Program-made: the position numbers and the translations under genes
Shown: in pieces, positions 7,853-15,646 of the stretch
Position numbering within the stretch: the stretch's first letter is position 1
Layout: every line of letters starts with the position of its first letter
The notes under the pieces: model-generated
Seen by the model: only the letters and a program-made list of their open reading frames with translations
The model's database searches: none
What the model was told of the DNA's origin: nothing
Assembly (NCBI GenBank): GCA_900553465.1
Contig: USDT01000036.1
Location: 1-26,964 of the forward strand
Origin: an uncultured Prevotella sp.
GTDB lineage: Bacteria; Bacteroidota; Bacteroidia; Bacteroidales; Bacteroidaceae
Length of the DNA: 26,964 nt
Reading direction: 5' to 3'

Positions 7853-9904
7853 TTATCCCACCTGGCTTCCCGGTTTCACCTTGCCGAGCAGTGATGTCAC
7901 TGTGAGTGATCCGTCGAAGTTCTCTGCCGAGAGAATCATACCCTGACTCTCGATGCCCATGAGCTTGCGCGGAGCGAAGTTGGCTATGAAGAGCACATCC
8001 TTACCCACGAGATCTTCCGGCTGGTAGAACTTGGCGATGCCCGAAACGATGGTGCGGTCGGTGCCCGAACCGTCGTCGATGGTGAACTTGAGCAGCTTGT
8101 TGGCTTTCTTCACCTTCTCACATGCCTTGATGTGTCCCACGCGGATGTCGAGTTTCTCGAAGTCTTCGAACGACACGGTGTCCTTCACCGGCGCTGCCTT
8201 ATATGCGGCGGCTTCGTTAGCTTTCTTTGTCTCCTCGAGCTTGTGGAGCTGATATTCTATCACGTCGTCCTCTATCTTCTCGAACAGCAGAGACGGTTCG
8301 CCGAGCTTGTGTCCGCTCTTCAGCAGGTCGGTAGAGCCGAGCTGAGCCCAGTCGTATGCCTCCACGTTGAGCATCTGGCGCAGTTTCTTGCTGCTGAACG
8401 GCAGGAACGGCTCGAAGGCGATGTCAAGGTTTGCCACGAGCTGCAGCGAGATGTAAAGGATGGTCTTCACGCGTTCCATGTCGGTCTTGGCAACCTTCCA
8501 CGGCTCGCAGTCGGTGATGTACTTGTTGCCGATGCGTGCCAGGTTCATTGCTTCCTTCTGAGCGTCGCGGAACTTGAATACGTCGAGCAGAGCCTCCACC
8601 TTCTGTTTCACGTCCTTGAACTCGTCGATGGCCTGGCGGTCTATGTCGTTCAGCTCGCCACACTCAGGCACTACGCCGTCGAAATATTTCTTGGTGAGCT
8701 GCAGCGCGCGGTTCACGAAGTTGCCGTAAACGGCCACCAGCTCGTTGTTGTTGCGGTCCTGGAAGTCCTTCCATGTGAAGTTGTTGTCCTTAGTCTCCGG
8801 AGCGTTGGCCGTGAGAACATAGCGCAGCACGTCCTGTTTGCCCGGAAGCTCCTGCAGATATTCGTGAAGCCATACCGCCCAGTTGCGCGATGTGCTTATC
8901 TTGTCGTTCTCGAGGTTGAGGAATTCGTTTGCCGGCACGTTGTCGGGCATGATGTAGTCGCCGTGGGCTTTCATCATTACGGGGAACACAATGCAGTGGA
9001 ACACAATGTTGTCCTTGCCAATGAAGTGAACCAGACGTGTCTCCGGATCCTTCCACCACTTCTCCCATGAGTCGGGCAGAAGCTCCTTTGTGTTGGATAT
9101 GTAGCCGATAGGAGCGTCGAACCACACGTAGAGCACCTTGCCCTCGGCACCTTCCACCGGAACGGGAATACCCCAGTCGAGGTCGCGTGTCATGGCTCTC
9201 GGCTGCAGATTCATGTCGAGCCAGCTCTTGCACTGTCCGTAAACATTGGAGCGCCACTCCTTGTGTCCTTCGAGAATCCACTGCTTCAGCCAGTCCTGAT
9301 ACTCGTTGAGCGGCAGATACCAGTTCTTTGTCTCCTTGAGCACCGGCTGCGATCCGCTTATGGTAGATTTCGGGTTGATGAGCTCTGTCGGGTCGAGGTC
9401 GCTTCCGCAGTGCTCGCACTGGTCGCCGTATGCGCCTTCGTGGTGGCAGTGAGGACATTCGCCCGTGATGTATCTGTCGGCGAGGAACTGCTTTGCCTCT
9501 TCGTCGTAATACTGCTTTGTGGTCTTCTCTATCAGTTTGCCGTCCTCATAGAGTTTCTTGAAGAAGTCGGAAGCCAGTTTGTTGTGAGTCTCCGATGTGG
9601 TGCGGCTGTATATGTCGAACGAGATGCCGAATTCCTCGAAGCTCTTCTTTATCATCGAGTGGTATCTGTCAACGACATCCTGCGGGGTGATGCCTTCCTT
9701 CTTGGCGCGTATTGTGATAGGCACTCCGTGCTCGTCGCTTCCGCCGATGAAGATTACATCCTGGTGTTTCAGGCGCAGGTAGCGCACGTATATGTCGGCC
9801 GGTACATATACTCCGGCCAGGTGTCCGATATGCACACCGCCGTTGGCATAAGGCAGGGCGGCGGTTACGGTTGTACGTTTGTAGTTTTTCTGTTCCATTA
9901 TCAT
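7853..9904 (-). CDS. metG: Methionyl-tRNA synthetase
   Basis: This 683-residue class I aminoacyl-tRNA synthetase charges tRNA-Met with methionine. The HIGH motif is HIGH itself (residues 25-28, in [12 protein letters not shown]). The zinc knuckle spans about 150-166 (CPHCHH...CEHC). The second signature is KISTS (336-340), a variant of KMSKS. An anticodon-binding helical domain follows to about 555. A fused C-terminal OB-fold tRNA-binding domain (about 575-683, [17 protein letters not shown]) is usual in the larger bacterial forms. The start may be 9904 or the Met at 9898; the latter gives [11 protein letters not shown], which looks natural. A strong promoter lies at 10065-10095, so the transcript has a leader of about 155 bases with a long-range hairpin. 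dsbD follows after 58 bases and is probably co-transcribed. Confidence 0.97.
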   Translation of the reverse strand: MIMEQKNYKRTTVTAALPYANGGVHIGHLAGVYVPADIYVRYLRLKHQDVIFIGGSDEHGVPITIRAKKEGITPQDVVDRYHSMIKKSFEEFGISFDIYSRTTSETHNKLASDFFKKLYEDGKLIEKTTKQYYDEEAKQFLADRYITGECPHCHHEGAYGDQCEHCGSDLDPTELINPKSTISGSQPVLKETKNWYLPLNEYQDWLKQWILEGHKEWRSNVYGQCKSWLDMNLQPRAMTRDLDWGIPVPVEGAEGKVLYVWFDAPIGYISNTKELLPDSWEKWWKDPETRLVHFIGKDNIVFHCIVFPVMMKAHGDYIMPDNVPANEFLNLENDKISTSRNWAVWLHEYLQELPGKQDVLRYVLTANAPETKDNNFTWKDFQDRNNNELVAVYGNFVNRALQLTKKYFDGVVPECGELNDIDRQAIDEFKDVKQKVEALLDVFKFRDAQKEAMNLARIGNKYITDCEPWKVAKTDMERVKTILYISLQLVANLDIAFEPFLPFSSKKLRQMLNVEAYDWAQLGSTDLLKSGHKLGEPSLLFEKIEDDVIEYQLHKLEETKKANEAAAYKAAPVKDTVSFEDFEKLDIRVGHIKACEKVKKANKLLKFTIDDGSGTDRTIVSGIAKFYQPEDLVGKDVLFIANFAPRKLMGIESQGMILSAENFDGSLTVTSLLGKVKPGSQVG

Positions 9905-9945
9905 GATGTTTTTGTATTTTCCTTCAGAGTGTGGGAAACGGCCTG

Positions 9946-9995
9946 TTCCGTGTCAGTGGAGGCGTGCGCAAACACGGGCGACGCCGTTCACGGAA
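9946..9995 (-). promoter_or_regulatory. Folded 5' leader of metG
   Basis: In the metG leader, TTCCGTG pairs with CACGGAA (9946-9952 with 9989-9995), and inside that GGCGT pairs with ACGCC (9961-9965 with 9981-9985). This gives a two-step stem across an asymmetric internal loop. It could be a regulatory or stability element. It does not resemble a T-box or a SAM riboswitch that I can recognise. Confidence 0.35.
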
Positions 9996-10064
9996 AGGTC
10001 GGTATATGTATGGGATTGCGGCGTATTTTCTATTTAATTATTGTGTCGTGCCGCTTTCAATATG

Positions 10065-10095
10065 CAAAGATAATGCAAACCGTGGGCATGACAAA
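10065..10095 (-). promoter_or_regulatory. metG promoter
   Basis: On the minus strand TTTG (10092-10095) is followed after 19 bases by TATCTTTG (10065-10072), a full match to the Bacteroidetes primary-sigma promoter. The predicted start is near 10058, leaving about 155 bases before the metG start codon. Confidence 0.8.
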
Positions 10096-10610
10096 ATAAT
10101 GCGGTTTATTTTTCGCGTGCTGTTGGCTGCCGCTGCGGATGTCAGGTCTGTGTGTACGCGCAGACAGTGTTGGTCTGCGGAGTTGTTGCGGCGGTTCAAC
10201 GGAGATGCGGTGAGGTCCGGATTTGCTCATGAAGTGTCATATAACGGCAGAAAATTTTCCGGCAATTCGGGGTGGTGTGAACCGTGACAGTCGTTTCATC
10301 ACATGACGATAAGTCCACGTTGCCACAACCTATAAATCATCACCGCAAAAGGGACGCTTGTTTTCCGTGTTTTTCATCACGCCTCATATTAGCTTTTTTA
10401 TAGAAAACCCGGACGGTGAACTTACAGTTTTTCTTGACTTTTTTTTGACAAAATAAAATCGCAAATAAGGTGTGAACGAATGTTAAATCTGATATAATAC
10501 AGGCCGATTCGGACCATACGGATTTTTTATATACCCCATAATGGAGCACAGGATTATTCATCATGCATTACGATAATGCCCGTTTCATCGTCCGGTTTTG
10601 CTTATATCAT

Positions 10611-10684
10611 GGTGTGATATGCTGCATATCAGGCCCTGAAACGGGCTGTATCACGTGCTGAAACAGTGCCTTTTACATGACGGA
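10611..10684 (+). repeat. REP-like dispersed repeat, copy A
   Basis: This stretch aligns without gaps to 24981-25054 with 53 of 74 bases identical, and 33 of 40 in the core 10621-10660. The shared core ends in CTGAAACG-G-GCTGTATCACGTG. In this copy TGATATG-CTG-CATATCA and GCCC-TGAAAC-GGGC form small hairpins. Just left, TTCATCATGCATTA (10558-10571) matches the right end of copy B in inverted form at 13 of 14 bases, so the element may have inverted ends and run from 10558 to about 10685. Confidence 0.6.
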
Positions 10685-10744
10685 AGAATTATCCTCGGAT
10701 GTAAACCTTTGACATCCAGTGTTTTGCACAAACCTCTTATTTTC

Positions 10745-10786
10745 CGCGAATTTGCGTCCGACGGAGAGTCTGCTTGCAAATTCTCG
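10745..10786. repeat. Intergenic hairpin
   Basis: CGCGAATTTGC (10745-10755) pairs with GCAAATTCTCG (10776-10786), 10 of 11 positions, around a 20-base loop. No T tract follows on either strand, so this is not an obvious terminator. It may be a fragment of another intergenic repeat; no second copy is seen in this window. Confidence 0.4.
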
Positions 10787-10984
10787 CTTATTTTTCGGGG
10801 TAGAACTGAAAACCCGGACGAAAAAACCGCAGGATACTTACAAACTGAAAGTGGCCGGATTGCTGTCTTTCCGACAGAAAATGACAACGCTGATGCGGGA
10901 TGGAAACAACAGGCTTTTTATCGAAACCGACGCACACTGAATTTATATATAACCGTTGTGATAGGGCGTGAAAATGTCATTGGG

Positions 10985-11035
10985 GGAATAAAAAAAGAAA
11001 TGAGGAGTTATGTTTCACTAAACAACCCTCCTCAT
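10985..11035 (-). terminator. Orphan intrinsic terminator (minus strand)
   Basis: ATGAGGAG (11000-11007) pairs with CTCCTCAT (11028-11035), with an inner GTTT/AAAC stem (11012-11015 with 11020-11023) around CACT. On the minus strand it is followed by TTCTTTTTTTATTC. It is about 350 bases past the GH2 stop, beyond that gene's own hairpin, so it may end a separate short transcript or act as a back-up. Confidence 0.55.
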
Positions 11036-11309
11036 AAGATTATTAACCTAACGAAGCTTATTATTCACGTATCTTCACAGACACAGATATATAATAAAAA
11101 ATTACCTTATTATGGTCACAAATTTAGTCCATTTACATGGAATAATATGATATTAAAATGACAAATGATGATGCTATTATGACAAGCAGTGTCAGATGTG
11201 TCTTTCAATCATATTCTTTGTTTACAGTACGTAAATATAACAACTTATTTAGGCAAATTACTATGTCTACTGCGTTAAAATATATAAAATCGGGAATATT
11301 TTTTTGAAA

Positions 11310-11370
11310 TCCGCGGGTTGACGGCAATTTTTTGCCTTTTTGTTACAGTATTTTTGCGTCAGCCCGCGGA
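11310..11370 (-). terminator. Nested hairpin terminator of the GH2 gene
   Basis: TCCGCGGGTTGACG (11310-11323) pairs with CGTCAGCCCGCGGA (11357-11370) over 14 positions, including one T.G pair. Inside lies a second hairpin, GGCAA-N4-TTGCC. It begins 16 bases after the GH2 stop. The downstream minus-strand sequence is A-rich (TTTCAAAAAAATATT), so classic T-tract termination is not clear. Confidence 0.55.
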
Positions 11371-11386
11371 TGTTTTATGACAATCG

Positions 11387-14300
11387 TTATTGTATTTTCT
11401 GATCTTTCACATTGAATCCGGACAGCTCTATCACGGCCTTTCCGCCTCTTGCGTCGGCGGCGTTCCAGCTCACCTCTACGGTGCGGCTCTCGCCCGGCAT
11501 GAGGTGGAAGTAGTTGTCTGAATAACTTACCGGCAGAATCTGTTCGCCGTCACCGGCCTTCAGGTTGAGTCTTATCATCATGGCCGGAGTGTCCGACGGG
11601 TTCTTCACAGTCACCGTAGCACGTGTGCCATCGGTCGTGATGCTCGGGCTCAGAGCCACCTGCGGCAGAGTGTTGAGCTCCTGGAGGTTGCCTTCGTCGT
11701 TGGATGCCACGTAGAAGTTCTGCGACAGTGTGCGGCCGCTCTCGTCGTTGAGCCACAGACGTATGAAGTATACGTTGCCGCCGTTCAGGCTTACCTTGTC
11801 GTCCACGTGCAGTCCTTCGGGCACTACGGTCGAGTCGTCGTTGCTGTTGACGGTTGCCTGCATGGTCTTCACGGTGCGTCCCTTGGCGTCGGTCAGCTCA
11901 ACTTTTGCGGTCAGGTTCTTGCGGTCGCCGGCACACAGGTTCACCACTTCCACGTTGCGTGTCGATGCGTTCCACTGTATGTGTAACGGCTCGCAGGCTT
12001 TCTTGCATCCGAAGAATGCGGCTGTGGGTTCGAAGTAGTAGTCGTAGCACTGCCATGTCATGCTTGGCCAGCATGCGTGACTCATCCAGATGAGCAGTCC
12101 CTGGCGGTCGCGGCTTCCCGACTCATACATGGCGCGGTAGCCGTCGTAGTTCTGCCATTGTGCCAGCTTTGTGAATGTGGCTGCGTCGTCCACCTTGCCG
12201 AACGCCTTCTCTATTATGGCGTTGAATGTTGCTCCGCGCTGCGCGCCCTGCATGCAGTAGTCGTGCTGTCCCCACTCGTTGCCCTGCGGCCAGAGTGTTT
12301 CCGGACTGAGCGTACGCGCCAGTCCTTCGTATGTCATCACGTTAGGCATACCGCGCTCGGAGTGCAGTTTGCCCGTCTGACGGTCGAAATACTCCTTCGG
12401 AGGCAGTGCCCAGTAAGGTCCGTGACCGCTCACACCGTCGTCGGCCGAACTTGATATGTAGTCCAGTCCTGGGTGCAGTGTCTTCACAAACTCACGCAGT
12501 TTGCTGTCTATAGTCTTTGGCGGATAGCCCTCGTTGCGGCCGCAGTAGATGCCGATGCTCGGATGGTTGCGTATGCGTTTCACGTAGTCGTCGGCGTTGC
12601 TGAGGAACATATATTCGTTCAGCGGGTCGGGTCCGTCGGCCGGATTGGCCAGCCAGAAGTCCTGCCATACCATGATGCCGTATTTGTCGCAGGCCTCGTA
12701 GAACTCTTCGTCGCCGGTCTGTCCCACCCAGTTGCGTATCATGTTGAAGTTCATGTCGCGGTGGTTCTTCACGGCTATGTCATATTCGCGTCCGCGGTAA
12801 CACAGGTTGTTCTCGCTGAATCCCCAGTTGCCGCCCAGCGGAATGAAGCGTCGGCCGTTGATGTATATCTTCAGCTGAGTGTCCATGTCCTTGTAGTCCA
12901 TCTGGCGTATGCCGGCCTTGAAGTTCACGGCATCCGATGTTCCCTTCTCCGTCACGAACTCGAAGCCCGCGTCGTAGAGGTAAGGCGTGCCGTAACCGTT
13001 TGGCCACCACAGGTTCATGCGGCGGTTGCGCAGCTCCGGGAATTCTTCGGGCAGAAATGCGATTTCCTGTACTCCGTATGTGGGCAGCACCACGCGCTTC
13101 TCAAACTTCAGGTCGCCTATCCATCCGCGGAGCGTTCCGCTTACGCTGTAAGGCATGTGGTTGGTCAGTATGACGGACGGAGTGATGGTGGCGGCTGTGT
13201 CGGGCAACGCCAGCTTGGAGGTCACCAGAGGGTCGCGCATACTCACCGCGCCGGTGGCCGAGAGCCACACGTCGTTCCATATACCGATGTTACGGCCGCG
13301 TATTGTCGATATCCAGTCCCATCCTATTGTGGCATGGAAGGTCGGGTTGTCATATCCCAGGAGTCCTCCGTTGAAGTCGGTGTCCTTGCGGTATTTCTCC
13401 TTCACTGCGCCCGGATGCGCGTTCTTGGTTATCTTCACGGCCAGTATGTTCCTGCCGTCGCGCAGCAATGGAGTTATGTCGGCGTGTCCGCGCATGAACG
13501 CTCCTTCGATGCGTTCGGCCTGACGGCCGTTCACGAAGACGTCGGCTTTCCAGTTGATGCCGTCGAAGTTGAGGAATACGCGCTTGCCCTTCATCTGCTG
13601 CGGCAGGTCGAACTCGGTGCGATACCAGAAGTCGGAGTTGAAGAACGACTCGGATATCTGCATCAGGTTGTCGGCATAATTGGGATTAGGGAGTGCTCCT
13701 ATGTTGACGTAGCTCATCAGAGCTGTTGCAGGCACTGTGGCCACGGCCCACGAACTGTCGTCGTAGCTGTCGGCAGATATGGTCTGTCCGTCGCCTTTCA
13801 CCTCCGAGGCACGCTGTATGCGCCAGTCGCCTCCGTCGAGAGAGAAGTGGCGTTCGTCGCCGCCTTTGACAGGCTGGGGCTTCGCAACGAGTCCGCCACG
13901 GCCCATTACCTCAATCTCGCTGAGCACATAGGGAGCAGCCGTAGCGCCCTTGAGCATCAGCACGCGTACGTATCGGCCCTTGCCTCCGGCACATTTCACC
14001 TCGTCGGTCTGACTGTTGCCGGCAGGCAGTTGTGCCACGGTCTTCCAGTTGCGTGCGTCGTCAGATGTCTCGATGCGTCCGCTGCGAGCCTTGCTTATCC
14101 AGTGGAGCTTCACTTTGTCAAATTCGCACGATGTGCCAAGATCGACGTAAACCCACTGTGTTCCGGCCTTAGCGCTCATCCATGCGCTGCCGAATTCAGA
14201 AGAGGGCAGCACGTCGGTGACAGGTCGGTTGCCGTCGAAGAACTTTATCTCAGTCACGGTCCAGTGTGCCGCACCCGGCATGGAGAACTCCACTTTCAGG

Positions 14301-14968
14301 TTGTCGAAACTGATGTCGCCCGTGCCCAGATCTATCACAGCCTCGATGTTGCGTGTCGGCAGCATCGGTCCGTCGTTCGTGTTCTTGTTCGGATCGCTGT
14401 GGGCTTTGCTGTTCGAGGCCTTTCCCGGCAGTCCTTTTCCGGTCTGCTGTCCGAGAGTGCGCAGTGTCACTCCCTTCTTACCTTTCATCCGCGAGCTCAC
14501 CTTTATGGCGTAACCGCCCTTGGCTCCCTCGTTGTAAGCCATGCTGCAGATTATCTTTACACGGTTGGCCTTCACCTTCATGTTGTGCCACTGATAGTTG
14601 AGAAAAGTTTTCTGGCCCATCAGTATGTTGCGGGTGTACTCGCCACCGTCTATTGCCCATTCGCGCTCACGGCGCGGAAGGACTCCGCTGTTGGTCGATG
14701 CGGTGAGGTAAGGCGGTTGTGCTGTGTGCACAATGCCGTCGGTCACAAGTTGTGCCGTGAGGTTGTAGTCGTGCGACGATGAGGCGTATGCCATGCGTCG
14801 CAGGGCAATGTTTCGGTAGGAGTTGTCGGCCACGAGCTCCGGTGCGAAGCTCTCTCCGGGTGCGCCCGGATATTTACCGATGCCTGCGTTTCTGCCGTCA
14901 TCGAAACTTGACAGCATCAGCGACAGCGACAGAACGGCTGCCAGCTGCAGAGGTTGTTTGTGTCTCAT
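11387..14968 (-). CDS. Secreted GH2 glycoside hydrolase with N-terminal discoidin-like domains (exo-beta-glucosaminidase/mannosidase-like)
   Basis: This 1193-residue protein is a large periplasmic or surface glycosidase of family GH2. A signal peptide (about 1-21) is followed by one or two F5/8 type C (discoidin-like) carbohydrate-binding domains: about 46-248, which seems to carry a lysine/glycine-rich insertion (155-200), and about 255-357. The GH2 jelly-roll domain (about 372-515) has FWYRTEFDLP and FDGINWKADVFVNG. An Ig-like domain (about 575-690) leads to the TIM barrel (from about 697), which begins YINGRRFIPLGGNWGFSENN. Glu813 in GRNEG is the likely acid/base, and Glu871 in HSERG the likely nucleophile. 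Further Ig-like domains fill about 1000-1193. The barrel sequence is closest in style to exo-beta-D-glucosaminidases and beta-mannosidases, but the substrate is not proven. It stands alone, divergent from the GH32 gene, with no SusC/SusD genes. Confidence 0.85.
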   Translation of the reverse strand: MRHKQPLQLAAVLSLSLMLSSFDDGRNAGIGKYPGAPGESFAPELVADNSYRNIALRRMAYASSSHDYNLTAQLVTDGIVHTAQPPYLTASTNSGVLPRREREWAIDGGEYTRNILMGQKTFLNYQWHNMKVKANRVKIICSMAYNEGAKGGYAIKVSSRMKGKKGVTLRTLGQQTGKGLPGKASNSKAHSDPNKNTNDGPMLPTRNIEAVIDLGTGDISFDNLKVEFSMPGAAHWTVTEIKFFDGNRPVTDVLPSSEFGSAWMSAKAGTQWVYVDLGTSCEFDKVKLHWISKARSGRIETSDDARNWKTVAQLPAGNSQTDEVKCAGGKGRYVRVLMLKGATAAPYVLSEIEVMGRGGLVAKPQPVKGGDERHFSLDGGDWRIQRASEVKGDGQTISADSYDDSSWAVATVPATALMSYVNIGALPNPNYADNLMQISESFFNSDFWYRTEFDLPQQMKGKRVFLNFDGINWKADVFVNGRQAERIEGAFMRGHADITPLLRDGRNILAVKITKNAHPGAVKEKYRKDTDFNGGLLGYDNPTFHATIGWDWISTIRGRNIGIWNDVWLSATGAVSMRDPLVTSKLALPDTAATITPSVILTNHMPYSVSGTLRGWIGDLKFEKRVVLPTYGVQEIAFLPEEFPELRNRRMNLWWPNGYGTPYLYDAGFEFVTEKGTSDAVNFKAGIRQMDYKDMDTQLKIYINGRRFIPLGGNWGFSENNLCYRGREYDIAVKNHRDMNFNMIRNWVGQTGDEEFYEACDKYGIMVWQDFWLANPADGPDPLNEYMFLSNADDYVKRIRNHPSIGIYCGRNEGYPPKTIDSKLREFVKTLHPGLDYISSSADDGVSGHGPYWALPPKEYFDRQTGKLHSERGMPNVMTYEGLARTLSPETLWPQGNEWGQHDYCMQGAQRGATFNAIIEKAFGKVDDAATFTKLAQWQNYDGYRAMYESGSRDRQGLLIWMSHACWPSMTWQCYDYYFEPTAAFFGCKKACEPLHIQWNASTRNVEVVNLCAGDRKNLTAKVELTDAKGRTVKTMQATVNSNDDSTVVPEGLHVDDKVSLNGGNVYFIRLWLNDESGRTLSQNFYVASNDEGNLQELNTLPQVALSPSITTDGTRATVTVKNPSDTPAMMIRLNLKAGDGEQILPVSYSDNYFHLMPGESRTVEVSWNAADARGGKAVIELSGFNVKDQKIQ

Positions 14969-15473
14969 ATTTTTGTATTGGTGTTTTGTCTTTCCGTATT
15001 TGTCTTTTATGTCACAGATTGCCGGTATGATGTCTTTGCGGGCAGCATTCCGCTACCCTGCGTGCATGCCGTGTGCAGTGTCTCACGCGCATACATTAAA
15101 GACCTTAAATTTACGTCATTATTTGTCAGAATGATAGTTAATACAACTTTAATTTACATGAATTAACAATATTTCAATACTATTTAACGAGTCTGCACGG
15201 CTTTTTCCATAAAATCATGCAGTGCGGAATTATGGGCTGTATTGCTGGAATAAAAGGGTGTGTCGGGCTTTTCTGAACGTAGATGCTGACGTATGGATAA
15301 AGCCACGCACGGTTGATGGGAAGTATGAATGTCGGTGACGGCCTTTGGAAAATGCCGTAAAGACTGTTACGGCGGATAGCTATGTTGACAGCGTGTATAT
15401 TCTGTCGGGGCATGAGGTTTACGCAGTGGTGGTGCGTATGTGCGAAAAATTTTTCTAAAATCTGCCGGTGGTA
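14969..15473. other. Divergent intergenic region between the GH2 and GH32 genes
   Basis: This 505-base stretch holds the upstream region of the GH2 gene (minus) and leads into the GH32 promoter. No exact TAnnTTTG element is visible for the GH2 gene; the nearest is TAAATTTA on the minus strand around 15107-15114, without a good -33 box. An open frame at 15180-15413 (minus) encodes a proline- and isoleucine-rich peptide with no known motif and is probably not a gene. The rest shows nothing I can name. Confidence 0.45.
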
Positions 15474-15505
15474 TTTGATATTAAGGCTTATTTATGTTAT
15501 CTTTG
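15474..15505 (+). promoter_or_regulatory. GH32 promoter
   Basis: TTTG (15474-15477), a 20-base spacer and TATCTTTG (15498-15505) form a complete Bacteroidetes primary-sigma promoter. The start would be near 15511, giving a leader of about 135 bases before the ATG at 15647. The -7 box is part of the repeated cassette. Confidence 0.8.
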
Positions 15506-15569
15506 TGGAAGATAGACTGCGCTCGGGAAAATGGGAACAGGTTCTCTTTCCACCCGTTTGCACTGTCTG
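15498..15569 (+). repeat. Promoter/leader stem-loop cassette, copy 2
   Basis: This is the second copy of the element at 129-200 (53 of 72 identical, no gaps). Here the core stem is better formed: GGGAAC-AG-GTTCTC sits inside CGGGAAA and TTTCC-A-CCCG. TATCTT-N5-AAGATA, which includes the -7 box, is kept in both copies. It carries the promoter and the first part of the GH32 leader. Confidence 0.7.
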
Positions 15570-15646
15570 ATGTAAAATGATTATGGCATAAGAAGCTGAT
15601 TCACGAAATCTGTTACTGAAACAAACAATAAACAAAAGATACAGTT

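Larger units (their letters stand above)
10096..11309. other. Long intergenic region without a convincing gene
   Basis: Between the metG promoter and the GH2 terminator there are about 1.2 kb with no recognisable gene. Open frames exist (10655-11161 plus, 10340-10564 minus), but their products have no known motif and no family resemblance. The region holds a REP-like repeat (10611-10684), a hairpin (10745-10786) and an orphan terminator-like hairpin (11000-11035), then about 270 bases of very A+T-rich DNA (11040-11309). I see no tRNA. It looks like accumulated repeat remnants, possibly with a small RNA. Confidence 0.5.

Noticed and set aside
8132..9070. A 312-codon open frame on the + strand over metG
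   Set aside because: It is antisense to a complete methionyl-tRNA synthetase and shows no motif of its own.
9905..10060. T-box or SAM riboswitch in the metG leader
   Set aside because: Neither conserved core is visible, and T-boxes are not expected in this phylum. Only a generic stem can be supported.
10340..10564. A 74-codon open frame on the minus strand
   Set aside because: It has no promoter, no recognisable family, and its codon use is unlike the real genes here.
10655..11161. A 168-codon open frame in the gene-free region
   Set aside because: It starts inside the REP-like repeat and runs through hairpins. Its product has no motif and a mixed, low-quality composition. No promoter precedes it.
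10096..11309. tRNA or CRISPR array in the long intergenic region
   Set aside because: No TTC-G-A-T-C arm with matching acceptor stems and no regularly spaced repeats were seen on either strand.
12473..14782. A 769-codon open frame on the + strand opposite the GH2 gene
   Set aside because: It is a by-product of G/C-ending codons on the opposite strand. The product is rich in His, Val, Arg and Ala, has no motif, and the GH2 reading is fully supported.
15180..15413. A 77-codon open frame on the minus strand between the GH2 and GH32 genes
   Set aside because: The product is rich in Pro, Ile and Tyr without structure. No promoter or conserved motif is seen. It might be a remnant of a repeat.
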